Assembly: GCF_018294505.1 (NCBI RefSeq)
Contig: NC_057795.1
Span: 516,280,795 to 516,344,794, forward strand
Reading direction: 5' to 3'
Origin: Triticum aestivum
Taxonomy: Eukaryota; Streptophyta; Magnoliopsida; Poales; Poaceae
DNA: 64,000 nt
Shown one piece after another: positions 33,904 through 43,285 of this stretch. The first letter of the stretch is position 1, and every line of letters begins with the position of its first letter. Below the pieces are notes generated by a model. That model did not search any database and was not told the DNA's origin. It was given only the letters and a program-made list of their open reading frames with translations. Both the position numbers and the translations under genes were made by a program.

Positions 33904-36900
33904 TGTAACGCCCTCGATGCGGCTATATCTCCCACGTGTCGAAGCACGACTTAGAGGCATAACCGCATTGAAAGCAATGTCGCAAGTGAGGTAATCTTCA
34001 CACAACCCATGTAATACATAAGGGAAAGAGATACATAGTTGGCTTACAATCGCCACTTCACACAATTACATGAATAAAGCATTACATCATCCAGATACAA
34101 TCAAGGTCCGACTACGGAACCAAAATAAAAGAAGAACCCCAAATGCGACAAAGGTCCCCGATCGACCCCAACTGGGCTCCACTACTGATCAACTAGAACG
34201 AAACAACACAAAGGGCAAGATCTTCATCGAGCTCCTCCTTGAGCTTGGTTGCGTCATCTGCACGGTAACATAGGCACCTGCAAACTGGTTTTGGAAGTAT
34301 CTGTGAGCCACGGGGACTCAGCAATCTCGCACCCGCGAGATCAAGACTATTTAAGCTTATAGGAAGGATGGAGTAATGAGGTGGAGCTGCAGCAAGCGAC
34401 TAGCATATATGGTGGCTACAATCGCAAAAGAGAGCGAGAAGAGAGGGCAAAGCACGGTCGATAAAAGTATGATCAAGAAGTGATCCTATAGCAACCTACG
34501 TCAAGCATAACTCCAACACCGTGTTCACTTCCCGGACTCCGCCGAGAAGAGACCATCACGGTTACACACGCGGTTGATGTATTTTAATTAAGGTCAACTT
34601 CGGGTTTTCTACAACCGGACGTTAACAAATTCCCATCTGCCCATAACCGCGGGCACGGCTTTCGAAAGATAATACCCTGCAGGGGTGTCCCAACTTAGCC
34701 CATGACAAGCTCTCACGGTCAACGAAGGAATAGACCTCCACCCGAGACGTTCCGATCAGACTCGGTATCCCGGTACAACAAGACATTTCGACAGGGTAAA
34801 ACTAAACCAGCAACACCGCCCGAATGTGCCGACAAATCCCGATAGGAGCTGCACATATCTCTTTCTCAGGGCACACTCAGATGAGCAATCCGTACAACTA
34901 AAACCAAACCTCGAGTTTCCCCGAGGGGGCGCTGCACAGGGCTCTAGTTCGGACCAACACTCAGAGGAGCACTGGCCCGGGGGGGGGGGTTAGAATAAAG
35001 ATGACCCTTGAGTCTGCAGAACCCAAGGGAAGGTGGTAGGTTGTTAGTGCAAATGGTAAAACCAATGTTGGGCATTGCTGGAAGAGCTTTACTTAAGGCG
35101 AACTGTCAAGGGGTTCCCATTATAGCCCAACCGTGTAAGGAACGCAAAATCCGGGAACATAACACCGATATGACGGAAACTAGGGCGGCAAGAGTGGAAC
35201 AAAACACCAGGCATAAGGCCGAGCCTTCCACCCTTTACCAAGTATATAGATGCATTAATTAAATAAGATATATTGTGATATCCCAACAAGTAAACATGTT
35301 CCAACAAGGAACAACATCTCCATGTTCCAACAAGGAACAAACTTCAATCTTCACCTGCAACTAACAACGCTATAAGAGGGGCTGAGCAAAGCGGTAACAT
35401 AGCCAATCAACGGTTTGCTAGGACATGGTGGGTTAGAGGTTTGACATGGCAATTTGGGAGGCTGACAAGCAAATGGTAGGCATCGTAGCATTGGCATAGC
35501 AAAAGAGCGAGCAAACTAGCATAGCAAAGATAGTAGTGATTTCGAGGGTATGATCATCTTGCCTGAGATCCCGCAAGGAAGAAGAACGAGTCCATGAAGA
35601 AGACAAACGGTCGTAGACGAACGAATCCTCACAACTCCGGAACGAAACCGAAGCTAACGAGAGAAGCAACCCGGAAAGAAACAAACAACATAGTAAACAC
35701 ACAAGCATAAACAAGTCATGATGCACAAACAAGTATGATGCATGTCCGGTTTAATGAGGCATGGCATGGCAAAGTGCAACAAACAATACTACAAGTTAAG
35801 TGGAGCTCAATATGCAACGAGGTGCATGTTGACGGAACACCACATCAATTATTTAGTTATCTCTCGTTTAAGCTACCCAACAATATTAACTGTTGTTAAA
35901 CATGGCAAGAGGTGAAGCATAATATAAACTATACCATCTAAACAATTTAAATGGGGCCGGATATAAAAACAACAAATCCGGTAAATCCCCATATGCATTT
36001 AGCAATTTAATGCAACAACAAGTTTAAACATTTTAAATGTTGTTATCATGATGCGGATGACATATACAAGTTTTATGCAATTTTATGAAAATGTTGACAT
36101 GAGCATGTTATGAAGCATTTGGTCACCATGGCGGAAGAAAAGGGTGCCACGGCGGCGAAACAAAAATGGTGCCACGGCAACATATCCGAAATGATGCCAC
36201 GGCAACATATCGGTTCCAGTAGCTCACAGAGATACCCGGTGGCAAAAGGAGGCGTGACGTGAGCGAGTCATGCAAGATGGTGGGGTGATCCCGACTTCCG
36301 GGTTCCCACGGGACGGTGGCACGGCAAAAGAGGGGCATCGCAAGGACGATTCGATCACGGTGCAAAACTCGAGCATCTCATTCAACACATGCATTCGGTC
36401 CACGGCGGTCGTTCTCAGCGGTTATACCTTTGAAGCGAGCGTTTTCGGGGCGGATCGAGTTCGGTACGATGTAGAGGAAGTAGACGTTCTCGGGTCGTCG
36501 TGGGAAGTAGTTGTACATGACGACGGTAGTGGTACATATCATAGTGGAAGTAGTTGTTCATGTCCCGTGGATGTTCGGGGCCCACGGGGTCTTCGAGGGT
36601 CGACGGTAGTGGTTCACGGACATCGTGGAAGTAGTCGTACACGGGTCTTCGAGCGACGGTAGATGGTACACATTTTTCGGAGAGGAACTTGATGTACCCA
36701 TGTGCTTCACGGGCCGTCGTTGAACTTGACGAAATCCATCCGCAGGTAGCCGTCTGTGGTCGTACTCATGTTGGCGTGCAACCCGATGGTCTCGAGGATC
36801 GTAGTCGAACTTGGCGGTCCATATGGTCACCGAAACGAAGCAACACGAGGGCCTTGAGTGGGCAGCAGCAAGGACAGGCGGTGCGTGAGCAGCGGCAGGA

Positions 36901-38186
36901 AGCGGGCACGCTCAAGGAGAGCAGCAGAGGGCAGCAGCAGCAGTGAGGCGAAGGTGGCGGCCTAGCACGGCGCCGGAGACGGGGAACGGGTGGATCCGAG
37001 GTCCCCAGCAGCAGGGAAGGCATCCGGCGAAACGGCAGAGGCAGGGCGAGGTCGACGATGAGCTGGAGAAGGCGCTGTGGGGCTTCACCGACGCCTGCAC
37101 TTGTCGGAGATGGCGAGCGAAGGCGGGGAAGGCGGTCACGGCGGCCGGCAGAGTCGAACGGACTCGGGCACGCGTTCCAGCGAAAAGACGGACGGCGAGG
37201 CGTCTGAAGCGGGGAAGGAGCACGGGCGACGCGCTTGGGTGCCGGCACGATGGTCGATGGGGAGGGGCTTGGCGCGCCGGGGACGAGCTCGTGCTCGAGC
37301 GCCTGAAGAAGATGGCGCGGCGGCGCTGGAAGAAGGCAGCGGCGACGGGAGCCGGCGCTGACGAGGCTGCGGCGCAGAGGAGATGGGGGTCGGGCGAGAG
37401 GAAGGAGATGGGATCGAGCAGAGGGGTTCGGGCAAGTGGCGGCGTAGGGAGAGAGTGGAGGGAGAGATCGAGAGGAGGGGATCGGTCTCCTGGCGGCTAG
37501 GGTTAGAGGGGTCGGCTGGGCCTTGGGCCGGCTTAGGTTGGCCTTGGCCTTGGGCCGGCGCGGGAGGTTGGGAGGCCCAGGCTGCTGGGCTCCTTCTCTC
37601 TCTCTCTCTAAATCTCTTTGCAAAATAGAAAAAAATAAAGAGAATGAAAAAGGGAAGAAAATAAAGGTTAGAGAAAGAGTTGGGCACGGGGATAATTTTT
37701 CCGGACTCGCAAAAATGAGTTTGTTCCGAGAAAAATAGAAAGGCCATGATTGAAAGATTAAATTCAAACTCATTTGATTTAAATTCAAATGATTTGAATA
37801 GGAAGTGAGGTTTGGGAAGGTCCAAAAATGTTTGGATTTTTGGTGGAGCTCCGGAAAATGATGAAATAAATTATTGGACAACGATTGAGGTCAAAGGCAT
37901 GGGGAATTATTTTGCAAGTGTGTTTTGGTGATTCCGAAATAGTGGAATATTTAATATAGCTCCCTAATATTGGAGGATATGTTATAAAGAGAAGTCACCA
38001 TGTGAGTCCCTCGATTTAAATGGATCGAAAAATCCATACAATTTATTGAGGTTTTAAAAAATAAATGACATGATGGCATGATGCAATGCACATGATGCAA
38101 GGATGAATGCAACAAATAAAACAAATAACACGACGAAACTCGGAATAGCTGGAAGTCTTCTGGAGCGTCGGTCTCGGGGCGTTACA
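33904..38186 (-). repeat. LARD LTR, right copy (its 5' LTR)
   Basis: 4283 bp with intact ends TGTAACGCCC and GGGCGTTACA. It is the promoter-bearing copy. It retains a longer minus-strand frame than the left copy (see the separate entry). Confidence 0.94.
36766..37881 (-). CDS. 371-codon ORF in the LARD 5' LTR, doubtful
   Basis: On the sense strand an ATG at 37881 opens 371 codons. The first 90 residues come from AT-rich LTR (Phe/Leu/Ser-rich, FFPFSFSLFF); the rest is Pro/Ser/Arg-rich from a GC-rich block that starts near a CTAACCCTAGCCGCC leader-like sequence. In the left LTR the same frame is broken by small indels, so it is not under visible selection. The GC-rich block looks like a captured host 5'UTR and first exon. 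I doubt a functional protein, but this is the longest frame in the element. Confidence 0.25.
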   Translation of the reverse strand: MSNNLFHHFPELHQKSKHFWTFPNLTSYSNHLNLNQMSLNLIFQSWPFYFSRNKLIFASPEKLSPCPTLSLTFIFFPFSFSLFFSILQRDLEREREGAQQPGPPNLPRRPKAKANLSRPKAQPTPLTLAARRPIPSSRSLPPLSPYAATCPNPSARSHLLPLARPPSPLRRSLVSAGSRRRCLLPAPPRHLLQALEHELVPGAPSPSPSTIVPAPKRVARAPSPLQTPRRPSFRWNACPSPFDSAGRRDRLPRLRSPSPTSAGVGEAPQRLLQLIVDLALPLPFRRMPSLLLGTSDPPVPRLRRRARPPPSPHCCCCPLLLSLSVPASCRCSRTACPCCCPLKALVLLRFGDHMDRQVRLRSSRPSGCTPT

Positions 38187-38580
38187 CGGCTTGACCTCAT
38201 CAATGACTATCGAGAAGTCTTCATGCACGTGGCCCGGAGGCGCAGTTGTCGTCATTTTGATCTGAAGCACCGGATTATAACATATAAGGCGAAAAAAATG
38301 CCACATGACAAGAAATCATAACCTCACTGCCCAAAGGAGACAACATGAATCCCGACGGACAAACTAGACGAGGAACAAAGCTCAAATTAAAGATAAACTC
38401 CTAGAAAAGGGGTCTGTCGATAGATGTCCTAATTAACATAGCCGGCTTGACCTAGATGGCAGCCAAGTAGTCTTCTTGCATGTGCCCCCAATGACTAGCC
38501 CAATTCAGTTGTCATTGTTTAACCCTCGCAGTGATCCGAAGCACATGACACCTAATTTTCCGAGATGGCAAGAAACCTTT
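38183..38580 (+). repeat. Diverged tandem duplication, about 250-bp units
   Basis: GCCGGCTTGACCT...GAAGTCTTCATGCACGTG...GATCTGAAGCAC...GACAAGAAAT (first unit, to about 38320) recurs as GCCGGCTTGACCT...AGTAGTCTTCTTGCATGTG...GATCCGAAGCAC...GGCAAGAAAC (about 38440-38577). The LARD inserted at the CGGCT at the start of the first unit. Confidence 0.6.
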
Positions 38581-38949
38581 TTTTAGATTTCGCACCAGAA
38601 CTACAACCCTGTACAACACAGCCTGCACGATATGTAGACGATAGCCAATCCAGGCGTGTCTGCTAGAGTCTGGTCACATGCATGGACGAGCTGATCTTCC
38701 GTGTCTTGCAGGGATCGTCCAGGCACCAACGTAGTACAACACTTCTCTAGTACTATCGCTCGTCTCCCTCTTCTATTAAGTCACCCGACTTGCGGGGCCG
38801 AGGAGTGTGCCTATGGTCGGTTCTCAATTGCGGTCCCACATGTGTGTGCAAACGCAGTATGACACGCGTTCCATTCGGAGAGCAGCGTGCTAGACCGACC
38901 GACCGTCTGGGGTGCGACGCGAACGCGACGAGCATGCTGTATACTCCGT
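38581..38949. other. Intergenic, nothing recognised
   Basis: Moderate GC and short frames only. I see no gene, RNA or mobile-element end. Confidence 0.5.
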
Positions 38950-39225
38950 ACATGTGTACCGCCGTTTTCTAGAGGCTTTGCTCCATGGCATAATCCATGG
39001 ATACAAAATTAGTATACTGTAGTATTTAAAAGTCGAGGGCGAGGCTTTTCCTGTGCGGTAGGCGGGGCAATTCCGCCTAGTCGGTTCGACAGAGACGCAA
39101 GAAGATGAGGGAGTAGGCTGCTGCAAACATAGGGCTGTGTGATTTGACATCAAGTTACTGCTGGACAGGTGGGGCCCCATGATTTGACTTTCCGTTACCA
39201 TTTTAACTGCGGCGCTACGACCGAT
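38950..39225 (+). repeat. Left copy of a diverged segmental duplication
   Basis: ATGTGTACCGCC, TTTGCTCCATGGCATAATCCA, AGTCGAGGGCGAGG and GATTTGAC...TACTGCTGGA...GGTGGGG...GATTTGAC appear in the same order at 41650-41855 (ATATGTACCACC, TTTGCTCCATGGCGCAATCCA and so on). Both copies are on the plus strand, 2.7 kb apart, on either side of the exonuclease pseudogene. Confidence 0.7.
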
Positions 39226-39483
39226 GTGAGTCTCCTGATTCCTGACCACCTCCATACATGTGCCTCTCCCAATGCTCCACCATGTAGAGGCTGGCTCTTG
39301 CATGAGAGCCCACTCCTCCACTTTTTTCTTGCCTCTTTCCTCCACATAAGCAAAAATGCCATGTAAAGCGGGCTTATAGCCCACTATTGTAGTACTTACT
39401 TGCTCCTATAGGTGCTAAGCTTTCCACATAGGCATAAAGTCTGATGTGGCAAGTTTGGTGACCCAAGGAAGAAACGGTGCTAA

Positions 39484-39756
39484 GGCTGGTTGTAATGGGA
39501 AGTATCATATACTAGTATCATGCATATGATACTAGTGTATGATACTACCTTCCTAATGCATAGTATCATATCTTAGTATCATGTAGTAGTTTATTTATTG
39601 CCATGCATGACACATAGTAGCATAGCATTTATTATGATACGGTATCATGATATGATACTCAACCCTCTCTTTCTTCATTTAATTTCATGACACCTCATCA
39701 AAATTGCCTAGTTGGCATGCATGATACTAGCTATGATACTAGCATTACAACCAGCC
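39484..39756. mobile_element. Tourist/Harbinger-type MITE
   Basis: 273 bp with terminal inverted repeats GGCTGGTTGTAATG and their complement CATTACAACCAGCC, flanked by the 3-bp duplication TAA (39481-39483 and 39757-39759). The interior is rich in TAGTATCATG-type motifs and has no coding capacity. A TAA target duplication is typical of Harbinger-derived elements. Confidence 0.88.
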
Positions 39757-39950
39757 TAAGCGCGTGTACCTAGGTGAAAAGACAATTTTGAGTCTATAGC
39801 TAATTAAATGAAGCAAACTTAGCAACAAAAAACTAATAAGCACCTATGCATCGGGGACTTGATTGCTAAGCCATTTAATGCCCTTAGCACCTCATCTAAA
39901 GAACCATTTTATTGGAAGAGGTCACTCCTTGGCAAATGCAATAAATAATA

Positions 39951-40031
39951 CTCCCTCTGTCCCATAATATAAGAACGTTTTTGGCACTACAATAGTGTCA
40001 AAAACGTTCTTATATTATGGGACGGAGGGAG
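39951..40031. mobile_element. Stowaway-type MITE
   Basis: 81 bp forming an almost perfect hairpin: CTCCCTCTGTCCCATAATA and the complement TATTATGGGACGGAGGGAG, with AAGAACGTTTTTG between. The target duplication is TA on both sides. This is the commonest Stowaway (Tc1/Mariner-derived) type in Triticeae DNA. Confidence 0.95.
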
Positions 40032-40208
40032 TACGAAGAAAGAGATAGAGAGAAGTAAAAAAATACACTTATAGCCAACCTTATAGCTAACCTTGTTGTA
40101 GTATGAGTGACTAAGTGATGATATGCCAACATCAGATAGCCTAACGCACCGTGTTAAATCTCCAAGGGCGCGACCTCCTGAGCGACACGACGGTCGTGGT
40201 AGGCGCGA

Positions 40209-40381
40209 CCATGATACGGGCTGCTAGCAGCCCTTGGATCTGAGATCAAACGGTCGCATGCTAAGTTGCTGAAAATTTGCAGAATAACCCTCCAGGATAG
40301 GATATTCACCCATAGGTCTAGAATCACGCCATGTAACCGTTCGATCTCAGATCCAAGGGCTCTCGGAAGCCCGTATCATGG
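40209..40381. mobile_element. Foldback MITE with 45-bp inverted repeats
   Basis: CCATGATACGGGCT...AGCCCTTGGATCTGAGATC (40209-40255) is repeated in inverted form as GATCTCAGATCCAAGGGCT...GCCCGTATCATGG (40336-40381), with about 80 bp between. No clear target duplication was found. The shape suggests a Mutator-type or other MITE. It ends about 150 bp upstream of the exonuclease-like pseudogene. Confidence 0.75.
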
Positions 40382-40534
40382 GAGAATGGAAAGCCACTAC
40401 CCTACCATTCGCACGCTGGCAGTTCGCTCCTACTCGTCCCCGCACGTCCTTTAATATTATGGTGGTTCGCTCCTAGTCGTCCTGTCCTTTCACATTACGG
40501 CATTTCCACTAATCCTAACCCTCCTCCCAAATCC

Positions 40535-41257
40535 ATGGCGTCCCAAATCTCCATGATCAGCGGTGAGTACAAGGTTAGAACCATCACCGGCGATGAGTTC
40601 AACGTCATCTACACCCGTTCTTCCGCAATGGTGAAAGGATGTCTTGCTCACTTCAGACGCATGTTCGAAAACTCAGATGATGAGTGGGTCGCTGGGCTAG
40701 ATGTTTACTACACCACAGTCCTGGGATGAGAGAAGGATCTAAAGGAGGAAGAGAGGAAGAAGCCCGCCGTGATCCAGGTTTGCGTGCATGACTTATGCTT
40801 GGTCTACCATATATGCCATGCCGACGTTGAATGCCTGGATTTTAAGAACTTCCTCGAGAGCAACCTAGTCAAATTCGTTACTATAGACTTTACGAACGAC
40901 AAAAGAGTCCTGGGTCAGATAAGCCTCGTTGTAGGCAACCCCTTCGACCTCCAGAAGAATCGGCTGCTGCCCTCCAGTGGCCAGCCTTCAATGCTGACCC
41001 TGGCAAGAGCCATGGTTCATCCTTCGTACGGTAAACTATAGAAACCTCATCACACGTTTCATCGTCATGCATGGCAGCGGAATGTACTAGATATAGACCA
41101 TATCCACTATGCTGCAATGGATGGCTACCTTTGTTTCAATATCTACAAGGGTTGGATGAAGAGCAAGAGCCAAGTGTGCGATTCAAGCAAAGAAGTATCG
41201 GCCAAGAGGAAGAGGGACAATGACGAAGTCGAGGACGTGGACAAGGACTCCAAGTAA
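40535..41257 (+). pseudogene. DEDDy 3'-5' exonuclease-like (WRN/RNase D type) pseudogene
   Basis: One frame of 240 codons runs from ATG to TAA with only two in-frame stops, TGA at 40727-40729 and TAG at 41039-41041. Conserved features are VAGLDVYYTTV (Exo I), IQVCVHDLCLVYHI, FVTIDFTNDKRVL (Exo II) and HYAAMDGYLCFNIY (Exo III, Y-x3-D). They match the small plant family related to the Werner exonuclease domain, which degrades nucleic acids 3' to 5'. The Exo I pattern should be D-x-E; here Asp56 is kept but the Glu is Tyr58, so catalysis was probably lost before or with the stops. The C-terminus is Lys/Arg/Asp-rich (KRKRDNDEVEDVD), possibly nuclear. There is no intron, as is usual for many wheat members. 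The 5' end lies beside three MITEs. Confidence 0.75.
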
Positions 41258-41299
41258 GGTGGCAGTGTCGTTGCTCATGGTGGTTCTAATGCAGTGTCT

Positions 41300-41590
41300 A
41301 CCAGATTAGTTGCATAGTTGAATTTTAGGTGTGCTTAGTTTAATTTGAGGGGTGTGTTGTGCTGAGCCCCCAGCAGAACTATGTTATCTTTCTTCTCGTT
41401 ACTTTTACTCTTCAGTACGTACATACTAGTATTTCTTACATTTCATCTTTTAGTTGGTATAGTACTACCAATCGTTTTTTACATTATATACGTACAATAT
41501 ATATGGCCAACATCATATAGCCAGCAGTTTAGTTGTCAAAGAATTTCAGGGTGCTTAGTTTTATTTGAGGGGTGGGTTGTGCTGGACACC
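41300..41590 (+). repeat. Direct repeat pair downstream of the exonuclease pseudogene
   Basis: About 70 bp containing GTGCTTAGTTTAATTTGAGG, then GGTG(T/G)GTTGTGCTG, is present at 41300-41370 and again at 41520-41590. The first copy would lie in the 3'UTR. The sequence between is AT-rich. Confidence 0.7.
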
Positions 41591-41649
41591 ATTATTGTGA
41601 CTAGCCTTTTTAATAGTACTATATGCATAATTTGGCGACGAGCGCTCTC

Positions 41650-41855
41650 TATATGTACCACCTTTTTTTAATTTCAAGTTTTGCTCCATGGCGCAATCCA
41701 TCGATACTACTACTGTACACAAGTATACATTTTTTAAAAGGCTAGAGGGCGGGGTAGTCTAGCTTGGTCGGTTTCATGAGAGGTGAGGGCCTTTGTGATT
41801 TGACGTCTCATTACTACTGGAAGGTGGGGTCTTGTGATTTGACTGCTCGTATAAA
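41650..41855 (+). repeat. Right copy of the diverged segmental duplication
   Basis: It matches 38950-39225 in order and strand. It lies between the exonuclease-like and the coiled-coil pseudogenes. Confidence 0.7.
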
Positions 41856-42102
41856 TGTGCTGACGACCTGAGGAGGAGCAAAGAACCATGTGGTATACTC
41901 AAGTTTTCCACTGCAGTTGTACTACGACGGAGGAGCACGAAACACGGCATCCCAGTGCCATATGGCAATAAAAAATGATCTAATTTGCTAGTCATCTCAT
42001 TGTTAGCATTGTTCTATTCATGCCTCGCAGAGAACATGACACATGCGGCGAAACACCTGAAGCAAAAGATGAAACACAAGAGCAAAAGAAGAAGGAAGAT
42101 TA

Positions 42103-42825
42103 TCACCCCAAATGATCTAATTCCCTGCGGAGTCGTAACTGTTTCTTCATCGCCTCCACGACCTCCATCTCCTTGCACGTCTCCTCCGCCATCTTCTTCA
42201 TTCTGTCCATGACGTGGGATTTCTCGACGCGAGCCTTCATCATCTGTTCCACGGCCGCATTATGTATCTTGATAGTAGCTGGGTGCTCGATGCGGAGCTT
42301 CGCCAACTCCTCCTTCTGTTCCATGATGAGGGCCTACAACATCTTCATCGAGGAACTACTATTCTCATGCAGCTTCTTCCAGTCGGCATTCTTCTCCTTC
42401 AACAGCTCGAGCTCGTGGCAGAGCTTCGCCTTGTCCTCCTGAAGTTGCAGGAATTTTCCGGTCGCCTTCTTCTCCGAGGCAATGCTCTTCTTCAGCAGCA
42501 TCACCAAGCTGGCGGTCAACTCCCCCTGCTTATTGAGCACAGCGGGCATGTCATCGAGGCTCTCCTTCAGCAGCTCCACCAAGCCGTGGATGAACTCCTT
42601 CTGCTTATTGAGCTGATCGGGTATGCCGTCGAGGGATAACGACTCCAGCTCCGCCAGCTCGGCATGTTTGCCTCCGCGGCTCGGGCGCTCCTGGGAGCCA
42701 TCTCCTGCCCGTGAAAGATCTTTCGAGGTCTCTTCATGGCGGTGAGCCCTCTTTTTTTCCGCAGCCTTGGTTGTCACTCCCTTGTTACGAGTAGTTCTCG
42801 ACCTAGAGCTCTGCTCACCGGCCAT
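42103..42825 (-). pseudogene. Coiled-coil protein pseudogene with one stop
   Basis: From ATG at 42825 a frame of 241 codons runs to TGA at 42103-42105 and is interrupted only by TAG at 42334-42336, where CAG (Gln) is likely. The N-terminus is basic (TTRNKGVTTKAAEKKRAHR, nuclear-type). The middle holds two tandem copies of a roughly 25-residue unit (IPDQLNKQKEFIHGLVELLK and MPAVLNKQGELTASLVMLLK). The C-terminal half is a Lys/Glu-rich coiled coil (KMAEETCKEMEVVEAMKKQL). There is no enzyme motif or membrane segment, and I do not recognise the family. The single stop and good frame conservation suggest recent loss. Confidence 0.6.
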
Positions 42826-42896
42826 GGCAAGGACAGACGAAGAAGAAGCACTTATGAGGAGGAAAGGTATAGTAATTTTCAGTTAGGTAGTTCCCC

Positions 42897-42904
42897 TTTT
42901 TATA
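42897..42904 (-). promoter_or_regulatory. TATA box of the coiled-coil pseudogene
   Basis: On the minus strand TATAAAAA in GGTTATAAAAAGGGG lies about 72 bp upstream of the ATG at 42825. Spacing suits a short plant 5'UTR. Confidence 0.55.
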
Positions 42905-43285
42905 ACCTAAGTGCTAGCTCTAGTACTAATACCTGCATAGTGGGAACACGTTCAGATTTGGTACGTACTAGTAGGTGTGAGCAGGCTTTTGAATTGGATG
43001 CGAACAAGGTAAATATTAATTGATGGTTTTGGTTTCGAGGCCCGAAACGACTCCCGATGAGTTTAGTGGAACATAAATTTCAGGTAGACTACACTACTCA
43101 AATGCGTAAATATTATGTTACTGTCAAAAGTTGGCACAAAATACAAAGGAGACCAATGGAAGTACTAGTAGCAACCCATGATTTAACTACTCGCATGCGC
43201 GCAGTGAAGTAGTAATGCCTTTCTTCCGCCCTCACGTCCACTCAATTTGGATGCGCTGTATTAATTGACCATCAATGAAGTGAAC
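42905..43285. other. Intergenic, nothing recognised
   Basis: Upstream region of the coiled-coil pseudogene. I see no further gene or repeat. Confidence 0.5.

Larger units (their letters stand above)
25864..38186 (-). mobile_element. LARD-type non-autonomous LTR retrotransposon (Sukkula-like)
   Basis: Two LTRs of about 4.28 kb flank a 3.75-kb interior without protein domains, and CGGCT is duplicated. Very long LTRs with a roughly 3.5-kb non-coding interior define Triticeae LARDs such as Sukkula, which rely on proteins of autonomous Gypsy relatives. Orientation is minus: a PBS-like AGTTGGTAATCAGAGCC lies beside the right LTR and GTGGTGGAGTG beside the left. The LTR ends form a 10-bp inverted repeat, TGTAACGCCC/GGGCGTTACA; the left end is mutated to TATAACGCCC. 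By eye I count about 30-40 differences between the LTRs (around 1%), so this is the youngest large element in the window. Confidence 0.92.

Noticed and set aside
25864..38186. Large segmental duplication of a gene region (25.9-30.1 kb and 33.9-38.2 kb)
   Set aside because: The copies have inverted TG/CA-type ends, a PBS and PPT at the inner borders and a target-site duplication, so they are the LTRs of one element.
39409..39893. An outer MITE with AGGTGCTAAG/CTTAGCACCT ends surrounding the Harbinger-type MITE
   Set aside because: The inverted ends are only about 10 bp and no target duplication is visible, so I did not list it as a feature.
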